Shown: in pieces, positions 6,409 through 14,410 of the stretch
Numbering within the stretch: position 1 is the first letter of the stretch
Layout: each line of letters opens with the position of its first letter
Source: Pseudomonadota bacterium
Lineage (GTDB): Bacteria > Pseudomonadota > Gammaproteobacteria > Burkholderiales > JABEVD01
Reading direction: 5' to 3'
NCBI GenBank assembly: GCA_021811205.1
Contig: JAJZPK010000022.1
Coordinates: forward strand, 1-19,792
DNA length: 19,792 bases
Position numbers and translations under genes: made by a program
Notes under the pieces: generated by a model
The model's input: the letters and a program-made list of their open reading frames with translations, nothing else
The model's database searches: none
Told to the model about the DNA's origin: nothing

Positions 6409-6837
6409 ATGGCAAACAAATATGTGAAACTTTTTCTGGCCGTATCGGCGGCATGGCTCTTCGCTGCGACGGGCGCCACGGCTTCAGAGGGCGGCCAGTC
6501 CATGCATGACCGCATCAAGGCAAGGCTGGACAAGCTGGCGGACCGCCTCGAGATCAAGTCTTCCCAGCAGGCGGCATGGGAAGCTTTCGAGAATTCTGTC
6601 GAGAAGCTGCCCGAGAAACGGATCGGAAGACCGGGCGAGGGCGCCGATGCCGCGGCCATCGCGCGATTCCGCGCAGACAGGGCGGAGGCGTTCGCCGAGA
6701 AGCTGTCCGGGATTGCCGACGCAACAGCGAAGCTCGAATCGGTTCTTTCGCCGGACCAGCGCAAGATCTTCGACGAGGCATCCCGCAGATCGCTTGAGCG
6801 GATGAGGCGCCATCGCATGGAAAGGGGACGCGAATGA
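6409..6837 (+). CDS. Spy/CpxP-family periplasmic chaperone (LTXXQ motif)
   Basis: This 142-residue exported protein has a clear signal peptide: KYVK, then a hydrophobic run to about residue 20, with likely cleavage ATA|SEGG after residue 25. The mature part is helical and charged, as in Spy/CpxP proteins. It contains the family's C-terminal LTxxQ-type motif as LSPDQRKIF (about residues 116-124) and the earlier helix KARLDKLADRLEI. Members act as ATP-independent chaperones or stress sensors in the periplasm and are often linked to envelope or metal stress. The start is ATG 6409, preceded by GGAGGG (6398-6403); an in-frame ATG at 6385 lies before that ribosome site and is less likely. The stop overlaps the next start by ATGA, so this is the first gene of a three-gene unit. 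Confidence 0.85.
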   Translation: MANKYVKLFLAVSAAWLFAATGATASEGGQSMHDRIKARLDKLADRLEIKSSQQAAWEAFENSVEKLPEKRIGRPGEGADAAAIARFRADRAEAFAEKLSGIADATAKLESVLSPDQRKIFDEASRRSLERMRRHRMERGRE

Positions 6838-7262
6838 CGAACCTCGCCATTTCCATCACGGAGAAGCTTCTTTTCCTCTTCGCCCTGATGCTGGTCTCGT
6901 CCAGGCTTTTCGCAGCGGATGTTTCGGTCAATGTGGGCGAGCCAGGGTTCTACGGGCGCATCGACATGGGCGGATTTCCAAGGCCTCAAGTGATCTATGC
7001 GCAGCCTGTCATCGTAATGCGAAGCCGCGAAGCCTATGCGCCGATCTACCTGCGCGTGCCTCCCGGATACGAGCGGAACTGGAATAGGCACTGCCGCGAA
7101 TACCGCGCCTGCGGCAGGCCTGTCTATTTCGTCAGAGACAGGTGGTACAGGGAAGTGTATGCGCCGCATTATCATGAACGCCATCACATGGACAGGCGGG
7201 AAGAGCGGCATGACGAGGGGCACGGCAGGGACCGTCGCGGCGAGGGCCATGACAGGGATTGA
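6834..7262 (+). CDS. Exported His/Arg-rich protein of unknown function
   Basis: This 142-residue protein starts at ATG 6834, overlapping the Spy-like stop (ATGA). A signal peptide is evident (hydrophobic core LLFLFALMLVSS, likely cleavage SRLFA|ADV). The middle has an IYLRVPPGYERNW, CREYRACGRPVYFV, WYREVYAP pattern that I associate with small conserved periplasmic proteins of betaproteobacteria, including a Cys-x6-Cys pair. From about residue 108 it becomes a tail of histidine, arginine, aspartate and glycine (HERHHMD, DEGHGRDRR), which could bind metal ions. Function is unknown. Its last 14 bases overlap the start of the DUF1540 gene in another frame. Placement between a stress chaperone and a cysteine-rich protein fits a metal or envelope stress unit, which is inference. 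Confidence 0.75.
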   Translation: MTNLAISITEKLLFLFALMLVSSRLFAADVSVNVGEPGFYGRIDMGGFPRPQVIYAQPVIVMRSREAYAPIYLRVPPGYERNWNRHCREYRACGRPVYFVRDRWYREVYAPHYHERHHMDRREERHDEGHGRDRRGEGHDRD

Positions 7263-7554
7263 GGCGGCGCAGAATGCCGCGCTCGTCTCGGGATGCGCAG
7301 TATCCGAATGCGCATACAATGGCGAAAAGCGCTGCAGCGCGATTGCGATCGTCATCGCCTCGGGTCCCCATCCGCAATGCGGCACTTTCCTGAGAATGTC
7401 AGGCTCATCAGGAAAGAGGACCGGGGATGCGCATGTCGGGGAATGCAGGTATTCGGCCTGCAGGCACAATGCGGACTCGAAATGCACTGCCGGAAAGATC
7501 GAGGTCGACTACTGGTGGGGAGTCGTCGACTGCAGGACATTCGCTTCGAGATGA
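7249..7554 (+). CDS. DUF1540 protein with two Cys4 modules, overlapping gene
   Basis: This 101-residue protein is read one frame off from the preceding gene and overlaps it by 14 bases. ATG 7249 is chosen because a GAGGG-like site precedes it, and upstream residues in this frame are only the shadow of the neighbour. It contains two copies of a small cysteine module. The first is CAVSECAYNGEKRC followed 14 residues on by a fourth Cys; the second is CRYSACRHNADSKC followed 15 residues on by a fourth Cys before RTF. The C-x4-C-x7-C-x14/15-C pattern with the N after the second Cys is that of DUF1540, a presumed metal-binding domain. No signal peptide is seen, so it is likely cytoplasmic, unlike its two exported neighbours. 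The function is unknown. Confidence 0.82.
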   Translation: MTGIEAAQNAALVSGCAVSECAYNGEKRCSAIAIVIASGPHPQCGTFLRMSGSSGKRTGDAHVGECRYSACRHNADSKCTAGKIEVDYWWGVVDCRTFASR

Positions 7555-7686
7555 GCGCCCGCTCCTTCTGATTCGCCCCGTTTCCGGTAAATGACCTCCA
7601 TCGATGCGAACGATGCTGGCCGGAATTTACATTTTCATTCCATGCGGTTCGGAAACATGGCGGAGAAGATTTCTCAAAATGTTTGC

Positions 7687-7714
7687 TTGACCATACTGTT
7701 TACATGGATAATCC
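7687..7714 (+). promoter_or_regulatory. Possible promoter of the PAS/CheB-CheR/GGDEF-EAL unit
   Basis: TTGACC (7687-7692) is followed after 16 bases by TAATCC (7709-7714), about 110 bases before the first PAS gene of the signalling unit. The -35 is near consensus and the -10 is only fair. Confidence 0.35.
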
Positions 7715-7824
7715 GTTAAGCGCGCAGGGCCTGACGGACTGAAGCGCAAAACCAAACGAAAAAGAACCATTGATACGCGGCCGGGAATGAATCGGACTGC
7801 GGTCGATCAGGGTGAGGATGCAGG

Positions 7825-8394
7825 ATGTTCAGGGGCGCATTTCTCCACAAATACGACAAGCTGAGAGCCAGGGCCGAGGAAAGTCTGGCCAGGGGAGAAG
7901 TACGCATGGAAATCCCGCAGAGCGGCGATATCCAGCAGTTGTCCCACGAATTGGCCGTTCAGCAAGTCGAGCTGGAAATGCAGCACGACGAATTGCTCAG
8001 GGCCAATCATGAGCTCGGCGAACTCAGAAACCAGGCGGAGCTTGCCAGGGAGCACTACAGGAATATCTTCGGACTTGCTTCGGCAGGCCTTCTGGTGCTT
8101 TCCTCAAGAGGGATCATCGCTGAATGCAACCAGTCTTTCGCGCGGATGGCGGGGCAGGCCCGGGAAAGTCTGGCGGGAAGGACCCTGGCCGAATTCGTCG
8201 CCCAGGAAGACCGAATGAATTTCGATGTCCTGTTCAAACAGGAAATCAACCATCCTGCAGGTCGCAAGATAGCTTTCCGCGTGACGGACAAGAAGGAAAG
8301 GCTGACTTCCGTCATGCTTTCCGTCGTTTCCCTGGGGGATGACGACGCGATCCCGGAAGCATACCTCGCGACGCTTGCGGAGATGGAGGCGTGA
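7825..8394 (+). CDS. Coiled-coil plus PAS signalling protein without output domain
   Basis: This 189-residue soluble protein has an N-terminal helical segment with LSHELAVQQVELEMQHDELL (about residues 39-58), a coiled-coil lead-in seen in front of PAS domains in many bacterial sensor proteins. One PAS domain follows, at about 78-185 (YRNIFGLASAGLLVLSSRGI, then CNQSFARMAG). No kinase, GGDEF or other output is present. The stop overlaps the GTG start of the CheB-CheR fusion (GTGA), so the two are translationally coupled and probably interact. The same helix motif recurs in the GGDEF-EAL protein at the far end of the unit, suggesting shared dimer contacts or common ancestry. An adaptor or sensory subunit for the CheB-CheR protein is the likeliest role. 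Confidence 0.82.
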   Translation: MFRGAFLHKYDKLRARAEESLARGEVRMEIPQSGDIQQLSHELAVQQVELEMQHDELLRANHELGELRNQAELAREHYRNIFGLASAGLLVLSSRGIIAECNQSFARMAGQARESLAGRTLAEFVAQEDRMNFDVLFKQEINHPAGRKIAFRVTDKKERLTSVMLSVVSLGDDDAIPEAYLATLAEMEA

Positions 8395-11300
8395 AGAAGA
8401 AAGCATCCGGGGCAAAGGAATCCATGCCGCAACATTATGTCGGCATCGGCGCATCTGCCGGCGGACTCGAGGCAATCACCACCTTCTTCAAGAACATGCC
8501 CACCGAATCCGGGCTGATTTTCATCGTCATCCAGCATCTTTCGCCAGACTACAAGAGCATGATGGACGAGCTGCTGTCCAAGGTCACCGACATCCCGGTG
8601 GAGGTGGTCAAGGATGGCACGCAACCGCAGCCCGACCACATTTATCTCATCCCGCCGCAAAAGAACCTGACCATCTTCCACGGCAAGCTGCTGCTCGAAT
8701 CGCAGGATCGCACGCACACGGTGCTCAACCTGCCGATAGACCTTTTCCTGCATTCGCTGGCGGAAGACCAGGGGCGCAATGCCATCGGCATCATCCTATC
8801 GGGCACGGGCAGCGACGGCACGCGCGGCTGCCGCGCAATCAAGGAGGCAGGCGGCCTGGTGATGGTTCAGAGCGAATCGTCCGCCAAGTTCGAAGGCATG
8901 CCCAGGAACGTGATTGCCAACGGCCTTGCCGACTTCATCCTGCCGGTGGAAACGCTGCCCGAGCAGCTGCTGAAATTCGTCAAACATCCGCTGGCGACGC
9001 GTGTTCCCGAACTGGATCATGAAGCCGGAAACAAAAGCGCTCTGTCGAAGATATTCGCCATGCTGCGCAGCAAGACCAAAATCGATTTCACCTTCTACAA
9101 GCCTCCTACCATCATGCGCCGCATCGAGCGGCGCATCTCGATCAACCAGGTGCGTTCCATCGAGGAATATGTCGATTACCTGAATCATCACCCGGCCGAG
9201 GTCACCGCGCTTTATCGCGAGCTCTTGATCGGCGTGACCAACTTCTACCGGGACGAGGAAGTCTTCGATTCTCTGCGATCGGATCACCTGAAGAATTACG
9301 TTCGCGGCATGGAAAACCGCGAGATGCGCATCTGGGTGGCGGGCTGCTCGACCGGTGAGGAGGCTTACACCTACTGCATGCTGCTGCAGGACATCGCCGA
9401 AGAACTCGGCAAGAGCATGGATCTGAAGATTTTCGCCACGGACATCGACCAGGAAAGCCTGCTGAAAGCCAGCCAGGGCATCTATCCGGAGAGCATCGCG
9501 GCCGACCTGCCGCAGCATTTCCTCAACAAGTATTTCATCCGCAAGGACGACCAGTACCAGGTGGTGCGTCCCTTGCGCGAGATGGTCGTGTTCGCCCGCC
9601 ATGACCTGATCAAGGACCCGCCTTTCACCAACATCGACCTGGTCAGTTGCCGCAATCTGCTGATCTATCTGCAGCCCATTCTGCAGCGCCGCATTTTCGA
9701 CGGCTTCAATTTCTCGCTGCGTCCCAACGGCCTGCTGGTGCTCGGCAGCAGCGAATCGCTGGGGGAGGCGGAGCCTTATTTCGAGACTCTGGATCATCGC
9801 TGCAAGATTTTTCGATCGCGCGGAAGCCGCAAGTCTCTGCTCAGCAGCGAACGCTTCAAGCTGCCCGAGCCTTCCGTACTCGGAGAATGGACGCACCCGG
9901 GAAGGGGACAGGCGCAGGCCCGCAATGCCGACGATGTGCGCATCCTGGAATCCTTCATCGACGCGCTGGCGCGCGACTACATTCCGGTCAGCCTTATTGT
10001 GAATGAGGAATTCGAACTGCTGCGCGTCACAGGCGATTCGCAGCGCTACCTGCGTCCCTTGTCAGGGAAGGTCAGCACGGATATCACCAAGAATCTGGTC
10101 AAGGAACTCAGCGTGCCGGTTGCCACAGGGCTGACCAAGGTATTCAAGAGCCGCACCGAAATCAGCTTTTCCAACGTTTCGGTCAGGTCGGAAGGTGTGG
10201 TGAGCAAGGTCAACATCCAGATCCGTCCCCTGCAGGTGCGCCGCAATTATCCCTGGCTGGCGGCCGTACTCATTTCCGAAATCGCCAAGACGCCCAGCAT
10301 CGAAGTGACCGAGGGGATCAAGTATGACGCCGATGCAGAGGTGCTGCAGCGGATGAACGATCTTGAGCAGGAATTGCAGTTCACGCGAGAGAGCCTGCAG
10401 GCTACCATCGAGGAACTGGAGACTTCGAACGAAGAATTGCAGGCCACCAACGAGGAGCTGCTGGCGAGCAACGAGGAACTGCAGAGCACCAACGAGGAAT
10501 TGCAGTCGGTCAACGAGGAGCTCTTCACCGTCAACGCGGAATACCAGGGCAAGATCTCCGAGCTGAGCGAACTCAACGCCGACATGGAGAACTTCATGTC
10601 GGCCTCGCGCCTGGTGGCGCTGTTTCTGGATACCGGGCTCAGCATCAGGCGCTTTACCAGGAATGCGAAATACCTGTTCAATATCCTCGATCACGACATC
10701 AACCGGCCTTTCGAGCATATCTCGCACCGCCTGAAGAACACCGACCTGATTTCCATGACCAGGAGCGTGCTGACTTCAGGAATGACGCTGGATGCCGAGG
10801 TGACGGCCGACGACGGCGACTGGTACCACCTGCGCATACTGCCCTACATGCTCAACCACGACGTGCAGGGAGGGGTGATGATAACGCTGTACGGGATCAA
10901 TGAGCTGAAGGCGGCACAGGCCCAGTTGTCGAACATGCACAGGCACAAGATGCTTCACCAGAGCCTGGCCTCATCCTCATCCGCAAGCTGGGACTGGGAC
11001 CTGTCGAGTAACGCCATGGAGTGGTCGGACAATGTCGAGGCCCTGCTGGGCGTTCCGGTGCACAGTCTGGAGCATACCCGCGAGGCATTCATGAAGTTCG
11101 TTCATCCGGACGACCGCTTGCGTTTTCAGGCCTGCATGGAAGGGGCGCTGAAAGACGGCGTACCCTATTCGATACAGTACCGGATCGTCTGGCCGGACGG
11201 TTCGCAGCACAAGATAGAACAACGCGGCGCCTTGCTGAAAGACGAGGATGGCAAGCCAATTCACCTGCTTGGCGTCATACAAAAAATCCAGTCCTCCTGA
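8391..11300 (+). CDS. CheB-CheR-coiled coil-PAS-PAS fusion protein
   Basis: This 969-residue protein has four parts. Residues about 14-195 are a CheB-type methylesterase with the triad visible as GASAGG (Ser22), IQHLS (His49) and SGTGSDG (Asp142). Residues about 215-480 are a CheR-type methyltransferase with the SAM-binding motif WVAGCSTGEEAY (315-326) and LVSCRNLLIYL (417-427). Residues about 650-730 form a long coiled coil of 7-residue repeats (NEELQ-type). Two PAS domains follow, the second (about 865-965) with VHPDDRLRF and WPDGS motifs. No receiver or histidine kinase domain is present, unlike many longer family members. CheB/CheR normally demethylate and methylate chemoreceptor glutamates; no receptor gene is nearby, so the substrate is unknown. 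The GTG start at 8391 overlaps the preceding PAS gene's stop. A GGDEF-EAL gene follows after 29 bases, so output through cyclic-di-GMP is plausible. Confidence 0.93.
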   Translation: MKKKASGAKESMPQHYVGIGASAGGLEAITTFFKNMPTESGLIFIVIQHLSPDYKSMMDELLSKVTDIPVEVVKDGTQPQPDHIYLIPPQKNLTIFHGKLLLESQDRTHTVLNLPIDLFLHSLAEDQGRNAIGIILSGTGSDGTRGCRAIKEAGGLVMVQSESSAKFEGMPRNVIANGLADFILPVETLPEQLLKFVKHPLATRVPELDHEAGNKSALSKIFAMLRSKTKIDFTFYKPPTIMRRIERRISINQVRSIEEYVDYLNHHPAEVTALYRELLIGVTNFYRDEEVFDSLRSDHLKNYVRGMENREMRIWVAGCSTGEEAYTYCMLLQDIAEELGKSMDLKIFATDIDQESLLKASQGIYPESIAADLPQHFLNKYFIRKDDQYQVVRPLREMVVFARHDLIKDPPFTNIDLVSCRNLLIYLQPILQRRIFDGFNFSLRPNGLLVLGSSESLGEAEPYFETLDHRCKIFRSRGSRKSLLSSERFKLPEPSVLGEWTHPGRGQAQARNADDVRILESFIDALARDYIPVSLIVNEEFELLRVTGDSQRYLRPLSGKVSTDITKNLVKELSVPVATGLTKVFKSRTEISFSNVSVRSEGVVSKVNIQIRPLQVRRNYPWLAAVLISEIAKTPSIEVTEGIKYDADAEVLQRMNDLEQELQFTRESLQATIEELETSNEELQATNEELLASNEELQSTNEELQSVNEELFTVNAEYQGKISELSELNADMENFMSASRLVALFLDTGLSIRRFTRNAKYLFNILDHDINRPFEHISHRLKNTDLISMTRSVLTSGMTLDAEVTADDGDWYHLRILPYMLNHDVQGGVMITLYGINELKAAQAQLSNMHRHKMLHQSLASSSSASWDWDLSSNAMEWSDNVEALLGVPVHSLEHTREAFMKFVHPDDRLRFQACMEGALKDGVPYSIQYRIVWPDGSQHKIEQRGALLKDEDGKPIHLLGVIQKIQSS
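10428..10532 (+). repeat. 21-bp tandem repeat coding for a heptad coiled coil
   Basis: Five consecutive 21-base units start at 10428, 10449, 10470, 10491 and 10512, each beginning AACGA(A/G)GA and encoding N-E-E-L-x-x-x. The units are diverged at third positions, so selection on the protein rather than recent slippage keeps them. They form the signalling helix between the CheR and PAS parts of the fusion. Confidence 0.85.
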
Positions 11301-11329
11301 TCGAGGTGCAATAATCCGAAGGTGACCTG

Positions 11330-13564
11330 ATGGGCTCTGATGAATGGAACAATGCGGGTTTCCCGTTCACGGCAGCGGCCAGCCGAGCAGATGCCGCGCA
11401 GATCGAACGCATGACCTCGGAAGAGATCGGACACCTGCTCCATGAGCTTTCCGTCTACCAGATCGAGCTGGAAACGCAGAACGAGCAGCTCAGGAAGACC
11501 CAGAAAGATCTGCATGTGGCGAAGGGCAGATATTACAGGCTGTATCGCCACATTCCCGTGGGCTATGTGACGCTGGATGCACTCGGCGTCATACGCGAAT
11601 GCAATGACAGGTTCCTGCAGCTTTGCGGCAGGGAGGAGCACCGAGTGATCGGGAGGACGCTTTCGGAATTCATCGGCGCCTCCGACCGGAAGTTGTTCGA
11701 CATGTGGACAAGATCCGGAAAGCATCTGACCAGTCCCCTGACCGTGAATTTCAATCACGAGAATGTTCCATCCCTGTTCGTCAGCCTGTTCTACTCGGAA
11801 CTGGAAGGCGGAACTGAGGAAGAGGACATCACGCTCGTCGCCTGCACCGATGTGACCGAACTCAAGGTGGCGGAAGACCGGGTGCGGCTCTCTGCGGTGG
11901 TATTCGAGGCGGCCAGCGAGGGCACCATGGTGACGGATGCGGAACAGCGCATCATCCTGATCAACCCCGCATTCACGCGGATCACGGGTTACACCCAGGA
12001 AGAAATACTCGGCAAGACGCCCAAAGTTTTGAATTCCGGCAGGCACGATCCCGAGTTCTATCGCAAGTTCTGGCATGAGCTGCATACCAGGGGGCACTGG
12101 GAAGGCGAAGTCTTGAACCGCAAGAAGACCGGGGAGATTTACCCGGAGCGGTTGACCGTCAATGTGTTGCCGGATCGTCATGGCGATCCGATGTTCTATG
12201 TCGCCGTGTTCCGCGACGAGACCGAGCGCAAGCGGGCCGAGGAAATCATCAAGAAACAGGCGACCTACGACAACCTGACCGAACTGCCCAATCGCATGCT
12301 GTTCATGGATCGCCTGGAACAGGCAATGAAGGGGACACACCGAAACCATAATCGAATGGGTCTGTTGTTCCTGGATCTCGACGGCTTCAAGGAAGTCAAC
12401 GACAGGATGGGGCATGGCGCAGGTGACCAGTTGCTGCAGGAAGTCGCGCGCCGGCTGCGTCTTTGCGTGAGGGAAATGGACACCGTCGCGCGGCTGGGAG
12501 GAGACGAATTCGCAGTGGTCTTGTCCGGCCTGGGAGAGAGCGACAGCGTCCATCGCACCACCGATGCCATCTTGAAATCGCTGGCCGAGCCCTTTCTGCT
12601 CGGCGGAAGCAACGCCTATGTCACTGCCAGCATAGGCATTGCAAGCTATCCCGGGGATGCTTCCACAGCGGAAGCGCTGATCAAGTGTGCGGATCAGGCC
12701 ATGTATGCCGCAAAGTATGCGGGCAAGAACAGGGCCTGCCATTTCACGACAGACATGCAGAGCGCCGCACTGGCGAGATACAAAACCATCGCGGACATGC
12801 GCCTGGCGGATATCGATCAGGAATTCGTGTTGCATTACCAGCCCATCGTCGATCTTGCAACGGGTGACGTATGCAAGGCGGAAGGCCTGTTGCGCTGGCA
12901 ACATGCTGAAGAAGGGCTGCTTTCACCGGCCCGATTCATTCCGCTGGCGGAGGAAACCGGCCTGATCATGCGGATGGGCGATAGCGTGTTCCGTCAGGCA
13001 TTGTCCGATCTGGTCGGCTGGCGCACAGTGTGCCCTGATTTCCAGATCAGCATCAACGTATCGCCGGTGCAGTTTCGAGACGGTCATGGGCGCCTGAAGG
13101 AATGGATGAATCATTTGCAGGCTGCGGGCCTGCCGGGAAGCTGCATCGTGGTCGAAATTACAGAAGGATTGCTGCTGGATCCGAACCCGAATGTGGACGA
13201 AAGGCTGATGGCGTTTCGCGATGCGGGGATCGAAGTGGCGCTGGACGATTTCGGCACCGGCTATTCCGCGCTGTCATACCTCAAGAAATTCGACATCGAT
13301 TATCTCAAGATAGACCAGTCGTTCACACGCAATCTGTCGCACGACAATGAAGACATGGCATTGTGCGAGGCCATGGTCGTGATGGCGCACAAGCTCGGGC
13401 TGAAAGTGGTTGCGGAAGGCGTGGAAACCGAGCTGCAACGCGACCTGCTGAAGGGAATCGGCTGCGATTATGCGCAAGGCTACCTGTTCGGTCGGCCAGT
13501 GCCAGGCGAAGAGTTCGTTTCCCTGATCGGAAGATCCGGTCTGTTTCACGCTTCGAATGCGTGA
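11330..13564 (+). CDS. PAS-PAS-GGDEF-EAL cyclic-di-GMP turnover protein
   Basis: This 744-residue protein has no membrane segment. An N-terminal helix LLHELSVYQIELETQNEQL (36-54) leads to PAS 1 (about 68-180) and PAS 2 (about 188-300). The GGDEF domain (about 312-470) has an intact RLGGDEF (388-394) and an allosteric inhibition site REMD (381-384) five residues before it, so it should make cyclic-di-GMP under product control. The EAL domain (about 480-735) keeps Asn576, Glu609, the DDFGTG aspartates 639-640, Lys660 and EGVET (696-700). Its name motif reads E-G-L (518-520) instead of E-A-L. The metal-binding glutamate is kept, so phosphodiesterase activity is likely but not certain. ATG 11330 is preceded by GAAGGTG. 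Transcription with the CheB-CheR fusion 29 bases upstream is likely. Which activity dominates cannot be told. Confidence 0.94.
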   Translation: MGSDEWNNAGFPFTAAASRADAAQIERMTSEEIGHLLHELSVYQIELETQNEQLRKTQKDLHVAKGRYYRLYRHIPVGYVTLDALGVIRECNDRFLQLCGREEHRVIGRTLSEFIGASDRKLFDMWTRSGKHLTSPLTVNFNHENVPSLFVSLFYSELEGGTEEEDITLVACTDVTELKVAEDRVRLSAVVFEAASEGTMVTDAEQRIILINPAFTRITGYTQEEILGKTPKVLNSGRHDPEFYRKFWHELHTRGHWEGEVLNRKKTGEIYPERLTVNVLPDRHGDPMFYVAVFRDETERKRAEEIIKKQATYDNLTELPNRMLFMDRLEQAMKGTHRNHNRMGLLFLDLDGFKEVNDRMGHGAGDQLLQEVARRLRLCVREMDTVARLGGDEFAVVLSGLGESDSVHRTTDAILKSLAEPFLLGGSNAYVTASIGIASYPGDASTAEALIKCADQAMYAAKYAGKNRACHFTTDMQSAALARYKTIADMRLADIDQEFVLHYQPIVDLATGDVCKAEGLLRWQHAEEGLLSPARFIPLAEETGLIMRMGDSVFRQALSDLVGWRTVCPDFQISINVSPVQFRDGHGRLKEWMNHLQAAGLPGSCIVVEITEGLLLDPNPNVDERLMAFRDAGIEVALDDFGTGYSALSYLKKFDIDYLKIDQSFTRNLSHDNEDMALCEAMVVMAHKLGLKVVAEGVETELQRDLLKGIGCDYAQGYLFGRPVPGEEFVSLIGRSGLFHASNA

Positions 13565-13584
13565 TCGGCTGAATGCAGACTCCG

Positions 13585-13613
13585 CTCTTGCAGTTCTGAC
13601 GAGCTGCTATAAT
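13585..13613 (+). promoter_or_regulatory. Extended -10 promoter before the Ala/Ser-rich gene
   Basis: A perfect TATAAT (13608-13613) is preceded by TGC, giving the TGn extended -10. The only -35 candidate at 17 bases is CTCTTG (13585-13590), which is poor. A C before TATAAT is also favoured by RpoS holoenzyme. Transcription would start about 12 bases before the ATG, leaving a very short leader with AAGGGGG (13621-13627) as ribosome site. Confidence 0.6.
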
Positions 13614-13631
13614 GGGTTTTAAGGGGGCACC

Positions 13632-14078
13632 ATGTCGATATCCGCACTCTCGGCCATTCCGGCCGGAAACAGCGCTCCTTACGTGGCGCAGACGGGCAAT
13701 GCGGGCCTGATCCAGGCAGCGTCCAGCCTTGCCGCAGAGGCAAGTGCGGTCGCAACGCTCGGCTCGTCTTCGGGGGTGCCCCTGACCTACAGCGCATCAG
13801 GCCTGCTCGATTCCTTTGTTCAGGCGGGTGCTGCGCCTGCTCCTCTCGTTCCGACAGGATCGAACGTCCAGGCGCAGAATGCCTTCGATCAGGGCATAGT
13901 CGGCAGCCTGCCGGTATCGCAATCCGCTTCAGGAGCTTACTCCGCGCCGGGGTCGGTCATTTCGGACAATTCCGCCAATTGGGCGCTTGCCCTGAAATCG
14001 AGCCCTTCCCTTTCCTATCAGGTTGCCGCCGATTCGTTCAGCCAGAGCGTGGTGGGCACTCTGCTTGCGACCGCATGA
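13632..14078 (+). CDS. Ala/Ser-rich protein of unknown function
   Basis: I do not recognise this 148-residue protein. It is rich in alanine, serine, glycine and valine, has no cysteine, few charged residues and no classical signal peptide (it starts MSISALSAIPAGNSAP). Two loosely similar stretches, SGLLDSFVQAG (about residues 56-66) and DQGIVGSLPVSQSASG (about 86-101), and the ending DSFSQSVVGTLLATA, suggest a weak internal repeat of the form hydrophobic-S-x-V-G-(S/T)-L. The start is supported by AAGGGGG four bases upstream and an extended -10 promoter. It lies alone between the cyclic-di-GMP gene and a convergent operon, four bases from the latter's last stop. Low charge and small residues fit a surface, filament or extracellular protein, but this is a guess. 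Confidence 0.65.
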   Translation: MSISALSAIPAGNSAPYVAQTGNAGLIQAASSLAAEASAVATLGSSSGVPLTYSASGLLDSFVQAGAAPAPLVPTGSNVQAQNAFDQGIVGSLPVSQSASGAYSAPGSVISDNSANWALALKSSPSLSYQVAADSFSQSVVGTLLATA

Positions 14079-14082
14079 ATAG

Positions 14083-14400
14083 TCATCTGCACTTGTACAT
14101 GAAATAGGTGCGCCTGCCATATTCGGGAGAGGGGCCTTTCACGACCGTGTCGGCCCCCGCATCCACTGCCCCGTTCCTGGCCAGCTGAAGCAGATTGGCT
14201 TCGACTTCGTCGTAGCTGCGGCTGATGAATCCGACCTTGGCGAGCACGCTGACCGCGATTTTCCCTTTCGATTCGCAGCTTTCGACCTGGGCGGGAGTCG
14301 CCAGAGCGATATTGCTCGATCCTGGGCGCACATCGATCAGATCGCTTGCGCAGCCTGCCAAGAGGGAGAGAGTCGATGCGAAGATGACGATCTTTTTCAT
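14083..14400 (-). CDS. DUF4156 family lipoprotein
   Basis: This 105-residue protein starts with a lipoprotein signal: MKKIVIFASTLSLLAGC, with lipobox LLAGC and Cys17 as the lipidated residue. The residues after the Cys are Ala-Ser-Asp, which do not place Asp at +2, so export to the outer membrane is expected. The mature part has the DUF4156 pattern VRPGSSNIAL, VESCESKGKI, NLLQLARNGAVDAGADTV and the terminal YFMYKCR. Function is unknown; members are small envelope lipoproteins. The start is set by AAAGGA upstream of ATG 14400. It is the last gene of a minus-strand operon, ten bases after the membrane protein's stop, and ends four bases from the convergent Ala/Ser-rich gene with no obvious terminator between them. 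Confidence 0.85.
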   Translation of the reverse strand: MKKIVIFASTLSLLAGCASDLIDVRPGSSNIALATPAQVESCESKGKIAVSVLAKVGFISRSYDEVEANLLQLARNGAVDAGADTVVKGPSPEYGRRTYFMYKCR

Positions 14401-14410
14401 GATTTTTCCT

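Noticed and set aside
7036..7248. N-terminal extension of the DUF1540 frame to an ATG at 7036
   Set aside because: This part is the His-rich gene read in another frame; the family match begins only after 7249.
6393..7487. 364-codon open frame on the minus strand
   Set aside because: Antisense to the Spy, His-rich and DUF1540 genes, each supported by motifs, start sites and overlaps.
8796..9896. 366-codon open frame on the minus strand
   Set aside because: Antisense shadow of the CheB-CheR gene with no recognisable motif.
10428..10532. Recent tandem duplication or phase-variable repeat in the CheB-CheR gene
   Set aside because: Units differ at third codon positions and keep a heptad coiled coil typical of the family, so this is old, selected protein structure.
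11261..12904. 547-codon open frame on the minus strand
   Set aside because: It is fully antisense to the PAS-PAS-GGDEF-EAL gene, which has complete family motifs; such frames arise from codon bias in GC-rich genes. Its translation shows no domain.
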